DNA of 64,000 nucleotides from Parerythrobacter_A sp963799315 (GTDB lineage Bacteria; Pseudomonadota; Alphaproteobacteria; Sphingomonadales; Sphingomonadaceae): assembly GCA_963799315.1 (NCBI GenBank), contig CAWCWP010000002.1, positions 124,001-188,000 of the forward strand. The letters are read 5' to 3'. The stretch's first letter is position 1. Each line of letters begins with the position of its first letter. Shown here in pieces: positions 10,732 to 19,915 of this stretch. The notes beneath the pieces are model-generated. The model had not been told where the DNA came from and made no database searches. It saw nothing but the letters and a program-made list of their open reading frames with translations. The position numbers and the translations under genes were made by a program.

Positions 10732-11409
10732 ATGGCCACTGCCGCTTCTCCCGAACTCGCGCACGAAACAAAAGAGGCGCGCGCCAAGCGCAACCGGCGG
10801 CAACGCTTCGCTGCGCCCGGCGGTTCGCATGACCGGCTGGTGAAATTTCTGGGCGCGGCGCTGCCGATGGGAGTCGGCGTGCTGGCCGCGATGATGGTCA
10901 TCACCCCGCTTAGCCCGCGCGGCGAAGTCAGCTTCCTGCTCGACCGCAACAAGGTGGCGGTGATCGACGAGCGCCTGCGCGTCGACAACGCATTGTATCG
11001 CGGACAGGACAATGACGGCCGCCCGTTCAGCCTGATGGCGGGCGAGGCGGTGCAGCGGTCCAGCGCGGAAGGCGTGGTGCGGATGGACGATCTGGTCGCG
11101 CGCATCCTGTTGCGCGAAGGCCCCGCGCGCATCACCGCACCCGGCGGTGCTTACAGACTGCGCGAGGAAACGGTCGATTTCCCCGGCGATGTGCGGATGA
11201 CGGCGGCGGACGGCTACGCCATGCGGGTGGGCGGCGTGGCGGTGGATTTCAACGCCAAGACCATGAACGGGCGCGACGGCGTGAATGGCGAGATACCGGC
11301 GGGCACCTTCTCCGCCAACAGGATAGACGCCGATCTGGACGCGCGCACCATCGTGCTGGACGGCAATGCGAAATTGCGCATGGTGCCGGGCAAGCTTAGG
11401 ACGCCGTGA
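10732..11409 (+). CDS. lptC: LPS export protein LptC
   Basis: Bitopic inner-membrane protein of the Lpt bridge that passes LPS from LptBFG to LptA. 225 aa: a basic cytoplasmic N-terminus (ARAKRNRRQ), one membrane segment (about residues 38-60, LVKFLGAALPMGVGVLAAMM), then a periplasmic beta-jellyroll recognisable from its repeated short strands. The position before lptA, with a 4 nt stop/start overlap (GTGA) or 2 nt gap depending on the LptA start, fits. The sequence is poorly conserved in this family, so the call rests on architecture and context together. Confidence 0.85.
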   Translation: MATAASPELAHETKEARAKRNRRQRFAAPGGSHDRLVKFLGAALPMGVGVLAAMMVITPLSPRGEVSFLLDRNKVAVIDERLRVDNALYRGQDNDGRPFSLMAGEAVQRSSAEGVVRMDDLVARILLREGPARITAPGGAYRLREETVDFPGDVRMTAADGYAMRVGGVAVDFNAKTMNGRDGVNGEIPAGTFSANRIDADLDARTIVLDGNAKLRMVPGKLRTP

Positions 11410-11411
11410 CA

Positions 11412-11960
11412 ATGCTGAAACACCTGAAATACGCCGCGACCGGATTTGTGCTGACGCTGACCGCGATGGGCGGGATGCACGTCTATGCGCAGGCCATCGC
11501 CGGGCACAATTCGCGCGCGCCCGTCAGCTTCGATGCGGGCCGTATCGAATTGCAGGATCGCGAAAACCGCGTCGCCCTGAGCGGTAGCGTGGTGTTGCAG
11601 CAGGCCGGGCTGACCGTCCGGTCGAACCGGATGCTGATAAATTACACCGATGCGGGCACGTTGCAGATACAGCGCATGACGGCGACGGGCGGGGTGAATG
11701 TTACACGCGGCAACGAGGCTGCGTCCGGCGATATCGCGGTATATGATTTCAACCGGCGTATCATCACGATGGCCGGCAATGTCCGGCTGCGACGCGGCAG
11801 CGATACGCTGAATGGCGGGCGGCTGGTGATCGATTTGCGCAGCGGCGTGTCCAGCATCGACGGGCGGGCGCAGGGCTCTTCGCCAGTGGCGGGCGAGCCG
11901 GCGGTCGGCGAAACGGGCAATGGCCGCGTGACCGGCCGGTTCAGCGTTCCGCAGGACTAA
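11412..11960 (+). CDS. lptA: LPS transport periplasmic protein LptA
   Basis: Periplasmic OstA-fold protein that polymerises into the LPS bridge between LptC and LptD. A signal peptide (about residues 1-27, ending VYAQA) precedes repeated OstA strands: SFDAGRIELQDRENRVALSG, VVLQQAGLTVRSNRM, GGVNVTRGNEAASGDIAVYDF and AGNVRLRRGSDTLNGGRL. ATG 11412 is used; a GTG at 11406 overlaps the lptC stop. Oddity: lptB, the ATPase gene that usually follows in alphaproteobacteria, is absent; the next gene is holA on the other strand. Confidence 0.88.
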   Translation: MLKHLKYAATGFVLTLTAMGGMHVYAQAIAGHNSRAPVSFDAGRIELQDRENRVALSGSVVLQQAGLTVRSNRMLINYTDAGTLQIQRMTATGGVNVTRGNEAASGDIAVYDFNRRIITMAGNVRLRRGSDTLNGGRLVIDLRSGVSSIDGRAQGSSPVAGEPAVGETGNGRVTGRFSVPQD

Positions 11961-11984
11961 TCCGCAGCGGCGCGTTCGCCGCGC

Positions 11985-12038
11985 GTTATTTATGGCGCGC
12001 ATTCGCGGCGTGTTATTTGTGGCGCGCATTCGCGGCGC
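11985..12038. repeat. Two tandem 27-bp copies at the holA 3' end
   Basis: Copies 11985-12011 and 12012-12038 are identical at 25 of 27 positions (core TTATTTATGGCGCGCATTCG). A weaker third trace (GGCGCGTTCGCCGC) lies just before them. The period of 27 is nine codons. The copy inside holA carries its last codons and TAA stop; the outer copy repeats them downstream of the stop. Confidence 0.9.
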
Positions 12039-13047
12039 GGGCAATCTCCGCCAGCCCCTGCGACAGCAGCAATTCCGCCGAGCGGTTGTTCGCCATCAGC
12101 GCGCGGTGCAGGTCCAGCAGGCGGCTTTGCAACCGCGCCAGCTTCGCCCCGCGCCATTTGCGGATCTGCACCGAGATATCGCGCACATCCTTGAAGAAGA
12201 TGCGATGGCTGCGTTTTTCCGCGTCGATCGTATCCTGCACATCGCCGCGCGGCCCGATGGCGGCGTCCAGATTGGCCAGTTGCACCGCGCGCCGCTCGAA
12301 CGCCAGCAGCAGGCCGACCGGATTGATCGACAATTCGCGCATCCGCCGCAGTTCGCCGGGCAGCTTCGCGCAATCGCCCGACAGCACGGTGTTGACCAGC
12401 GGCGCGAACCCGTCATCCTCCCCCGGCGCGCCGATGGCATCCAGATCGTCTGCCGTTACGGTCACGGGGCGCGACGGATCGGCATCGCAATACAGCGCCA
12501 GCTTCTCCACTTCGGATGTCGCCAGCCGGATGTCGAGACCCGCCCCGCTGGCGATGCGTTCGGCAATGTCGCCGCCGAATTTCAACCCCGCCGCCATGCC
12601 CCGGTCGCGCACCGTCTGGCCGATATCGCGCAGTTCGGGCGGGTAGAACATCGCCACCAGCGCGTCGTCGCGCTTCATCAGCAGCTTGGCGATCTTCGAC
12701 TTGTCGGTGGCGCTGCTAGCCACAATCAGTACCGGGCAGGCATCGCCGGTCCCCTCGAAAAACGTCTCCACCGCCAGCAGCGCATCGTCGCCCGTGCCGC
12801 GCACCATTATGTGCCGCGTGTCGCCGAACAGCGAGGCGGAGCGCGCTTCGTCGCCCAGCAGGACCGGATCCTTGCGCAATGCCGCGCCGGTAAGCTCCAC
12901 CCGGTCGCCCGCATCGGGCAGCAGCGAGACGATGCTGTCGGCGGCGGCGGATGCGCCCGCTTCGTCCGGACCGCAGAAATAGAAGACGCTGCACGATTTG
13001 GCGGCGCGCGCGGCGTTGCGGGCGAAGTCGCGCTGGGTCGCCTTCAT
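12013..13047 (-). CDS. holA: DNA polymerase III delta subunit
   Basis: Clamp-loader subunit that opens the beta clamp during replication. 344 aa, the normal length. N-terminal Rossmann/AAA-like region (SVFYFCGPDEAGASAAADSI) without a Walker A, as expected for delta; a central lid region (VEKLALYCDADP, VTADDLDAIGAPGEDDGFAPLVNTVLSGD); and a C-terminal helical collar domain (NPVGLLLAFERRAVQLANLD). It follows lptE after 29 bp on the same strand, the common leuS-lptE-holA order of alphaproteobacteria. Its last codons lie in a 27-bp tandem duplication. Confidence 0.93.
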   Translation of the reverse strand: MKATQRDFARNAARAAKSCSVFYFCGPDEAGASAAADSIVSLLPDAGDRVELTGAALRKDPVLLGDEARSASLFGDTRHIMVRGTGDDALLAVETFFEGTGDACPVLIVASSATDKSKIAKLLMKRDDALVAMFYPPELRDIGQTVRDRGMAAGLKFGGDIAERIASGAGLDIRLATSEVEKLALYCDADPSRPVTVTADDLDAIGAPGEDDGFAPLVNTVLSGDCAKLPGELRRMRELSINPVGLLLAFERRAVQLANLDAAIGPRGDVQDTIDAEKRSHRIFFKDVRDISVQIRKWRGAKLARLQSRLLDLHRALMANNRSAELLLSQGLAEIARAANARHK

Positions 13048-13076
13048 TCGGTCGCTCGACCGTTTTCACCCAGCCG

Positions 13077-13568
13077 CTAGCCGTTTTCACGAAGCCGCAG
13101 CGCGATCTGCGCCACCATCCGCTGCGCCACGTCCTGCGCCAGGTTCTCCAGCGCGCGATCCTCCGCCGCGATCACGGCATATTCGCTGCTGACCACGTCG
13201 ATCCCCGCATCCGAACCGGAGGTCGCGTCCAGCACGATGTCGTCGCTGGCCAGATCGACCAACTGGTAGCGCGCCCGCAGGATACGGCGTTCGCGGCCGA
13301 TGGTATCGTCGCCCAGCACGCCCAGCCCCTCCAGCTGGTCGTCCAGCCGTACATCGAGCCGATAACGCGGCGCGGCAGCACCGGCGGCAGAGAGCCGATC
13401 GTTCAGCGCATTGCGCATCAGCCACCCGGCGCGGCCCTGTATCGGCGCGACCTCGATGGCGGCCAGCCCCTGCCCCACCGCACCGGTGCCCCCGCCCGCA
13501 TACATCGGCGTGAGGTTGCAGGCGGCAAGCGTGATGCTCAGAATAAAGGCGGCTAAGAGGCGCATCAT
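13077..13568 (-). CDS. lptE: LPS-assembly lipoprotein LptE
   Basis: Outer-membrane lipoprotein that plugs LptD and helps insert LPS. 163 aa; the first 20 residues form a lipoprotein signal with lipobox ITLAAC (Cys about residue 19), followed by LTPMY, typical of alphaproteobacterial LptE. The rest alternates short strands and helices (APRYRLDVRLDDQ, RARYQLVDLASDDIV). The start ATG (13566-13568) overlaps the leuS TGA (ATGA), which sets the start. Between leuS and holA, its standard neighbourhood. Confidence 0.9.
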   Translation of the reverse strand: MMRLLAAFILSITLAACNLTPMYAGGGTGAVGQGLAAIEVAPIQGRAGWLMRNALNDRLSAAGAAAPRYRLDVRLDDQLEGLGVLGDDTIGRERRILRARYQLVDLASDDIVLDATSGSDAGIDVVSSEYAVIAAEDRALENLAQDVAQRMVAQIALRLRENG

Positions 13569-16193
13569 GTGACGATATTCACCAGCCGGTCCGGCACCAC
13601 GATGACCTTGCGCACCGTCGCCCCGTCGATGGACCGCTGCACTTTCTCGCTGGCGAGCGCGGCAGCTTCCAGCTCGTCCTTGGCCATGCCCTTCGCCACA
13701 GTCAGCGTATCGCGCAGCTTGCCCTTGTGCTGCACGGCGATGGTCACTTCGTCTTCCACCAGCAACGCGGGATCGACTTCGGGCCAAGCGGCTTCGGCCA
13801 GCAGTCCCGTGCCGCCCATGCCCGCCCACGCTTCCTCCGCCAGATGCGGCATCATCGGCGCGACCATGTGCAGCAATGCGCGGATTGCCTCGCTGCGATG
13901 GGCGGACGGCGCGGCCTTCTCGGTCGCGCCGGTCAGTTCGTACAGCCGCGCGACCGCCTTGTTGAAGCCCAGCGCCTCGATATCGTCGCCAACGGCGGCA
14001 ATCGTCTGGTGCGTCTTGCGCGCCAGCGCGATGTCCTCGCCCGCCGCGCCCGCGTCATATTCCCCGAACAACCGCCACAGCCGCTGCACGAAGCGGGCGC
14101 AGCCTTCGATACCCGCCTCGGACCACGGCAAATCACGCTCCGGTGGCGAGTCGCTCAACATGAACCACCGCACCGCATCCGCGCCATGCTGCGCGATGAT
14201 CGCATCGGGATCGACGACGTTCTTCTTGGACTTCGACATCTTGACGACGCGGCCCGCCGTCACCGGTGCGCCGTCCTCGATCCGCGTCCAGTCGGCACCG
14301 TCGCGCGTCACCTGATCGGGCGACAGGAAACTGCCATCGCCCATCTGATACGTCTCGTGCGTCACCATGCCCTGCGTGAACAGGCTGGCGAACGGCTCTT
14401 TCACATCGAGCAATCCGCATTTTGCCAACGCCCGCGTCCAGAACCGTGCGTAGAGCAAATGCAGGATCGCATGCTCGACCCCGCCGATATACTGTTCCAC
14501 CGGCAGCCACTTGGCCACTTCGGCAGCGTCGAACGGTTTGTCGTCAGGCTGGCTGGCGAAGCGCAGGAAATACCAGCTGCTGTCGACGAACGTGTCGAGC
14601 GTATCGGTCTCGCGCAGGGCCTTGCCGCCGCATGTCGGGCAGGTGGTGTGCTTCCATGTCGGGTGCCGGTCCAGCGGGTTGCCGGGTTCGGAAAAGTCCA
14701 CGTCTTCGGGCAAGGTGACGGGCAGTTGGTCGCCCGGCACCGGTACCACGCCGCACGTCTCGCAGTGAACGAACGGGATCGGCGTGCCCCAGTAGCGTTG
14801 GCGCGACACGCCCCAGTCGCGCAGCCGCCAGACGGTCTTGCCCTCGCCCCAGCCGCCCGCTTCGGCGCGCGCGATGACTTCGCCGATGGCGGCATCCACG
14901 GCCATCCCGTCGAGGAAGTCCGAATTGACGATCACCCCGTCGCCGGTGTCCGCCTCGGCCAGCGGCGCGCCTGCGTCCTCCGCCGTCGCGGCGACCACGC
15001 GCGGGATCGGCAGGCCGTATTTCGTGGCGAATTCGAAGTCGCGCTGGTCGTGTCCCGGAACGCCCATCACTGCGCCGGTGCCGTATTCCATCAGCACGAA
15101 ATTGGCGATGATACACGGGCAGCGGTGCGCCGGTGAACGGGTGCGTCGCGGTCAGGCCGGTATCGAAGCCCAGCTTCTCCGCCGTCTCCAGCTCCGCCGC
15201 CGTGGTGCCGCCGCGCTTGCATTCCGCGATGAAAGGCGCGCGCCGCGTCGCTGTCGATACCCTGCGCCACCGGGTGGTCGGCGGCGACGGCCACGAAGCT
15301 GGCACCGAAAATGGTGTCGGGACGGGTGGAATAGACGGCGATGGATGACGGTGCCTTGGGACGGCGTCTCGTTCATCCGTCGAGGGGGAGCGCCCCTCAA
15401 CATCCGTTCGGGAGGGGTGGTCCCCACCATCCGTTCGGGCTGAACCGGTGGCGCTGCGCGCCGTCTCAGGGCGAACGGAATTATCGAGCCGGAACGAAAA
15501 CTCCAGCCCCTGCGACTTGCCGATCCAGTTTTCCTGCATCAGCCGCACCTTGTCGGGCCAGCTTTCCAGCGTACCGAGCCCGTCGAGCAGCTCGTCGGCA
15601 AAGTCGGTGATGCGCACGAACCACTGGTTCAGCTTGCGCTTCTCCACCTCGGCACCGCTGCGCCAGCCCTTGCCGTCGATGACCTGTTCGTTGGCCAGCA
15701 CCGTGTGATCGACCGGATCCCAGTTCACCGTCGCCTCGCGCCGATAGACCAGCCCCGCCTCGTGCAGCGCCAGGAACAGCGCCTGCTCGTGCCCGTAATA
15801 TTCGGGATCGCAGGTGGCGAATTCTCTGGACCAGTCGAGCGCGAAGCCGATCCGTTTCAGCTGCGCGCGCATCGCCGCGATGTTGTCGCGCGTCCAGCCG
15901 CCGGGATGCACGCCGCGTTCCATCGCCGCGTTTTCGGCAGGCATCCCGAAGGCGTCCCAGCCCATCGGGTGCAGCACCTCGAACCCGCGCATCGCCTTGT
16001 AGCGGGCCAGCACGTCGCCCATCGTGTAATTGCGGACATGGCCGATATGGATGCGCCCGCTGGGATAGGGGAACATCTCCAGCACGTAACTCTTGGGCTT
16101 CGGGCTTTCGGAATCGGCGACGAAACAGCCCGCCTCGTCCCACGCGGCCTGCCAGCGCGCATCGGCAGTCGCCGGATCGAAGCGTTCGCTCAT
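13565..16193 (-). CDS. leuS: Leucyl-tRNA synthetase, with repeat insert and frame changes
   Basis: Charges tRNA-Leu. HIGH motif HIGHVRN near residue 50, zinc/editing region (STRPDTIFG; later TGAVMGVPGHDQRDF), KMSKS loop VKMSKSKKNV, and an anticodon/C-terminal domain to base 13565. Going downstream on the minus strand, the N-terminal frame holds from 16193 to about 15355, then moves to the frame of SSIAVYSTRPDTIFGAS, moves again near 15235 (FIAECKRGG) and again near 15112 (VLMEYGTGAV). An insert of about 120 bp of hairpin repeats lies between GLEFSFRLDN and SSIAVYS, at the entry to the CP1 editing domain, where E. coli has only about nine residues. The gene is essential, so the frame changes are probably read errors, at least away from the insert. 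Confidence 0.93.
15374..15478. repeat. Palindromic repeat insert within leuS
   Basis: CATCCGT recurs at 15374, 15401 and 15428, exactly 27 nt apart; the last two copies share CATCCGTTCGGG. Unit 1 forms a perfect 6-bp hairpin (GAGGGG 15382-15387 with CCCCTC 15393-15398). Unit 2 forms GGTGG/CCACC (15416-15428). Unit 3 opens a larger inverted repeat, CCGTTCGGGCTGA (15431-15443) with TCAGGGCGAACGG (15466-15478), 11 of 13 paired. This REP-like block sits in coding sequence. Confidence 0.8.
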
Positions 16194-16222
16194 TATCCTG
16201 TCCGCCTTCCCGAAGTGGCGGA

Positions 16223-16678
16223 TCAGGAGGACATGGCCTGACGGCGCAAGTCACGCGCCTTGGTCAGGATGATATCCTCCAGCTTCTGCACGGTCGCCGC
16301 CTGCACCGGCGCATCGACCCAGGTGCCGGCCTGCGAAACCTGTCGGCTGGCCGCGACGCGCAGCGCGTCGGCGCGCAAATCCTGGTCGAGGATGGAGACA
16401 GTCAGCTTCACGCGCTCGCCCGGGCTTTGCGGATTGGTATACCAGTCGGTCACGATCACGCCGCCCGCGCTGTCCGCCTGCAACAGCGGCGCGAAGCCGA
16501 CCGTGTCGAGGCTGGCGCGCCACAGATAGGAATTGACGCCGATGGTCGTCACCTGCGCTGCGGCCAGGTCGGCGCGCGGCTGCTCGCGCCCGCCGCATGC
16601 GGCCAGCGTGGCAACAGCGCCCAGCATCAGGGGCAGCATCAGGGTTGCACGAACGAGGGGGGATCGGGCGTTGGACAT
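16223..16678 (-). CDS. DUF3576-type lipoprotein
   Basis: About 151 aa from ATG 16678 (MSNARSPLVRATL); an ATG at 16690 adds MHST. The signal peptide ends in a lipobox ATLAACGG, so it is probably a lipoprotein. The mature part (VTTIGVNSYLWRASLDTVGF, GGVIVTDWYTNPQSPGERVK, DIILTKARDLRR) matches my memory of the DUF3576 family, which sits next to leuS in many alphaproteobacteria. Function unknown. It is the first gene of the minus-strand run; leuS starts 29 bp after it ends. Confidence 0.8.
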   Translation of the reverse strand: MSNARSPLVRATLMLPLMLGAVATLAACGGREQPRADLAAAQVTTIGVNSYLWRASLDTVGFAPLLQADSAGGVIVTDWYTNPQSPGERVKLTVSILDQDLRADALRVAASRQVSQAGTWVDAPVQAATVQKLEDIILTKARDLRRQAMSS

Positions 16679-16690
16679 GGTGGAATGCAT

Positions 16691-17010
16691 CTTTTCTGCT
16701 GGCGGCATGATGTGGTGTCGGGCGGCTTCTAGGCGTCTGGCCGACGGGCGGCAAGGCGCACCGGGGCCGACTGGCTTTTGGCGGCGCGGCCTGAACCGTG
16801 CGTGAAAAAGCGCGCCTGCAAGATACGGGCTGTGTGCCGATGGCAACACTTGCGCGGTATTGCCGGCAATCGTTCGGTTTTGCTGGCAGCAGGGCGCAGC
16901 GCGGCGTAGTCCTGACGAATCGGATCGAGCCAAGCGTGCCATGAAGGGTCAGGAACCGTTCAGCGCGCAGCGGCTTTGATACCGGTATTGGAAACGGGAA
17001 TCGCACGGAC
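16691..17010. other. Divergent intergenic region, nothing recognised
   Basis: About 320 bp between the DUF3576 gene (minus) and the gene at 17011 (plus). It must hold both promoters, but I could not pick out a convincing -35/-10 pair, hairpin terminator or repeat. Short open frames here look like GC-rich noise. Confidence 0.5.
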
Positions 17011-17817
17011 ATGGCGCGGATAACGCGAAAATTGCCGGAGAAGACGCCGGAGAAGACGGGAGCGGGCGGCATTGCGCTGGCGCTTGCCGCTGTCGCCGCG
17101 CTCGCCATTCCGGGTGCCGGTCTCGCCCTGCCATCGCTGGTAAACGCCGATAGCGATGATGCGTCCTTCACCCTGTTCACGCCCGCCGGAGTCGATCCCC
17201 AACTGGCGCAGCGCGTGAATGCCAATCTGGGCGACGGCGGCGTGCGCACCCGCTTCACGCCGACCCGTTCGGGCGAGACGGAGAATGTCACGTCGGGTCC
17301 GCGCACGGTCACCGTTGCGGTGCGCGTCGACGATGGCACCGCCCGCGCTATTTCGGTGCGCAAGGCGATAGCGTCCGTTGGCACGGCGGAACGGATTTCC
17401 GCGCCCGCCAGCGCGCGCCGCACCGCGCCGCTGCTGTCCGCCAGCCGCTACGATCTGGGCGTGGCGCGCGGCTACCAGAACTTTGCCAAGGCGCCCAAAC
17501 TGGCTGCCGGTGTGCGCGATATCGCCATGCCCGACCTCAGCGAATTCCGGCCCGATACCGGCTCCGCTGCGGACAAGCCCAGCCGGTTCCAGCCGCGCAT
17601 CGCGCTGGAAAAGGACGAAACGCCCGGTCGCTCCCCCCGCACGCTGGCGGCGCGTGGTGAACAGTCGGTGGATGTAAGCGGCGCGTATCGCGTCACGCGC
17701 AACCTCGACGTGACGGCGGGCGTCCGCCTGTCGCAGGACAATGACCGCCTCGCCCCGCTGAGCGACAGCGTGCAGGACGACCAGGCCGTCTATGTGGGTA
17801 CGCAGTTCCGCTTCTGA
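17011..17817 (+). CDS. Conserved exported protein of unknown function, possible outer-membrane association
   Basis: 268 aa, not recognised with certainty. A basic N-terminus (ITRKLPEKTPEKTG) is followed by a hydrophobic stretch (about residues 19-40, GIALALAAVAALAIPGAGLA), a signal peptide or anchor. The middle is polar with a VTVAVRVDDG strand. The last about 60 residues read as amphipathic strands (DVSGAYRVTRNLDVTAGVRL, DQAVYVGTQFRF), and the protein ends in aromatic-x-Phe, as beta-barrel proteins do. GGAAACGGGAA upstream of ATG 17011 could be the ribosome site. It precedes the acetoacetyl-CoA reductase gene by 117 bp. Confidence 0.7.
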   Translation: MARITRKLPEKTPEKTGAGGIALALAAVAALAIPGAGLALPSLVNADSDDASFTLFTPAGVDPQLAQRVNANLGDGGVRTRFTPTRSGETENVTSGPRTVTVAVRVDDGTARAISVRKAIASVGTAERISAPASARRTAPLLSASRYDLGVARGYQNFAKAPKLAAGVRDIAMPDLSEFRPDTGSAADKPSRFQPRIALEKDETPGRSPRTLAARGEQSVDVSGAYRVTRNLDVTAGVRLSQDNDRLAPLSDSVQDDQAVYVGTQFRF

Positions 17818-17934
17818 CGCGCTGCCTATCACCGCATTCGATATTGGCGTTGCGGCGGCTTCGTATTCACCAGCTTCCTGTTTGCGCTTCCCCGCACGCT
17901 CCGTAAGGTACGGTCGCAACAGGAGGAACGCGCC

Positions 17935-18657
17935 ATGACACGAATTGCCATCGTTACCGGGGGAACGCGCGGGATCGGGCGCGCCATCTGCGAAATGCTG
18001 CGCGACGACGGGATGCGTGTGATCGCCAATTACGGCGGCAATGACGACGCCGCGCGCGCCTTCGGCGAAGAAACCGGCCTGCCCGTGGCGAAGTTCGATG
18101 TGGGCGACCACGAGGCCGTCCTCGCCGGATGCGAAGCGGTGGCGGCGGAACATGGCCCCATCGACGTGGTGGTCAACAATGCCGGCATCACGCGCGACGG
18201 CACGCTGCACAAGATGAGCTATGATGACTGGCACGACGTGATGCGCGTCAATCTGGGCGGGTGCTTCAACATGGCCAAGGCGTGCTTTCCCGGCATGCGG
18301 ACACGCAAATGGGGCCGCATCGTCAATATCGGCAGCATCAACGGGCAGGCGGGCCAGTACGGGCAGGTCAATTACGCCGCCGCCAAGTCGGGCATTCACG
18401 GTTTCACCAAGGCGCTGGCGCAGGAAGGCGCGCGGGCAGGCGTGACCGTCAACGCCATCGCACCCGGCTATATCGACACCGACATGGTCGCCGCCGTGCC
18501 CGAAGCGGTGCTGGAAAAGATCGTCGCGCAGATCCCCGTCGGCCGCCTTGGCCAAGCCCACGAAATCGCACGCGGCGTCGCCTTCCTGTGCAGCGAGGAC
18601 GGCGGCTTCGTCACCGGCAGCACGATGAGCATCAATGGCGGCCAACACATGTATTGA
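17935..18657 (+). CDS. phaB: Acetoacetyl-CoA reductase / SDR oxidoreductase
   Basis: Short-chain dehydrogenase, 240 aa, NADP(H) type: cofactor loop TGGTRGIGRAI, NNAGITRDGTLHKM, catalytic Ser in NIGSINGQAGQYGQ, and YxxxK in NYAAAKSGIHG. The ending GGQHMY and the GxCFNM helix are typical of PhaB, which makes (R)-3-hydroxybutyryl-CoA for polyhydroxybutyrate. FabG is the alternative, but FabG normally lies in a fatty-acid operon. A strong AGGAGG ribosome site (about 17921-17926) precedes ATG 17935. No phaA or phaC is in the window. Confidence 0.85.
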   Translation: MTRIAIVTGGTRGIGRAICEMLRDDGMRVIANYGGNDDAARAFGEETGLPVAKFDVGDHEAVLAGCEAVAAEHGPIDVVVNNAGITRDGTLHKMSYDDWHDVMRVNLGGCFNMAKACFPGMRTRKWGRIVNIGSINGQAGQYGQVNYAAAKSGIHGFTKALAQEGARAGVTVNAIAPGYIDTDMVAAVPEAVLEKIVAQIPVGRLGQAHEIARGVAFLCSEDGGFVTGSTMSINGGQHMY

Positions 18658-18955
18658 GGGGGCCGTTCGTATCCCCCCCGGATCGGCAAGGAACCTTTGT
18701 CGGCATGTCGGCTTTATCTATCGCGAGCCGGGCCCCTCTGGTGGATGGTGAGAGACAATCACTTATCCGCGATGTCGGATCGATCCCTGTCGGAAGCGAA
18801 GGTCCGGTTTAGTTATCCCATGCACTGAACACGCTTCCGTCGAATGCATCGGAGTAATGTAAATGCGTGCGACGCTTGATAAGCGGAAGTGAACTTGCTC
18901 GCCGCCTGACGACACAAGCGTGTTACCTTCTATGTCATGCATATCCGGAACCTGA
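18658..18955. other. Intergenic region, nothing firm
   Basis: About 300 bp between the reductase and the antiporter gene. A G5/C6 hairpin (GGGGG at about 18658, CCCCCC at about 18673) lies just past the reductase stop but lacks a T-run, so it is not called a terminator. No ORF with a ribosome site is evident. Confidence 0.5.
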
Positions 18956-18958
18956 TTG

Positions 18959-19915
18959 ATGACGATCCTGTTTTTGTTCGCAGGTTTAGCCCTGCTCGCT
19001 GTCGGCGGCGATGTACTTGTGCGCGGTGCTGTCGCGGTGGCGAACCGGATGGGAGTCTCTCCCCTACTGGCGGGCCTGACTATTGTCGGCTTCGGCACGT
19101 CCACGCCGGAACTGGTTACCAGCCTGTTCGCGGCGTTCGATGGCGCGCCGGGTATTGCGGTGGGCAATGTCGTTGGATCCAATATCGCCAATATCCTGCT
19201 GATCCTCGGCATATCGGCTCTGATCCTGCCCCTGGGCATAAAGCGTGCGGCATTCCTGCGCGATGGCAGTGCGCTGTGGTTCGCGGCGCTGGCCTGTACC
19301 GCCGTCGTGCTGGCGGGAACGCTCGACCGTGTGGTAGGGCTGGCGCTGGTTGCCCTGCTCGTCGGGTATATCGTGCTTGCCTATCGCAGCGAACGCCGCC
19401 CGGATGATGCTTTGGACGATCCCGAGCGCATCCGGCACGAGAACGAAGCGGCCAGCGTGGCATCGGGCATACGCCTGCCACTTGCGCTCGGTTTGTCTGT
19501 CGCAGGCATCGCGGCAACGGTGTTCGGCGCACGTCTCCTCGTCGATTCCGCCAGCGAGATCGCGCGGGATTTCGGTGTTACGGAAACGGTCATCGGATTG
19601 ACTGTGGTTGCCATCGGCACGTCGTTGCCCGAACTGGTGGCATGCATCATCGCCGCGCTGCGGCGCCAGGCCGACGTTGCCATCGGAAACGTGGTAGGTT
19701 CCAACATCTACAACATATTCGGCATTCTCGGCGTAACCGCCCTGGTGCATCCCATCGCGGTTCCTGCACAGATCACGGCATTCGATGTCTGGATATTGCT
19801 GGGAGCCACTGCGCTGCTGATCCTGTTCCTGCGCACCGGCTGGACGCTGAAACGCTGGGAAGGGTTCGTGTTCGTTGCCCTGTATGCCGGCTATATCGGA
19901 CTTCTGACGATCTGA
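18959..19915 (+). CDS. Calcium/sodium antiporter, CaCA family (YrbG-like)
   Basis: Inner-membrane K+-independent Na+/Ca2+ exchanger type, 318 aa, about ten membrane helices. The two inverted alpha repeats are plain: GFGTSTPELVTS with GNVVGSNIANI in the first half, AIGTSLPELVAC with GNVVGSNIYNI in the second. The Glu in each SxPE motif is the ion-binding residue. A polar loop with acidic residues (SERRPDDALDDPERIRHENE) joins the halves. ATG 18959 is preceded by an in-frame TTG at 18956. No partner genes adjoin it. Confidence 0.92.
   Translation: MTILFLFAGLALLAVGGDVLVRGAVAVANRMGVSPLLAGLTIVGFGTSTPELVTSLFAAFDGAPGIAVGNVVGSNIANILLILGISALILPLGIKRAAFLRDGSALWFAALACTAVVLAGTLDRVVGLALVALLVGYIVLAYRSERRPDDALDDPERIRHENEAASVASGIRLPLALGLSVAGIAATVFGARLLVDSASEIARDFGVTETVIGLTVVAIGTSLPELVACIIAALRRQADVAIGNVVGSNIYNIFGILGVTALVHPIAVPAQITAFDVWILLGATALLILFLRTGWTLKRWEGFVFVALYAGYIGLLTI

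Noticed and set aside
11985..12038. Possible CRISPR remnant (regular 27-bp repeat)
   Set aside because: Two adjoining copies with no spacers and no cas genes.
15374..15478. Possible intein or group I intron in leuS
   Set aside because: Only about 120 bp, no splicing motifs, hairpin repeats instead.
18658..18680. G5/C6 hairpin after the acetoacetyl-CoA reductase as terminator
   Set aside because: No T-run follows on either strand.
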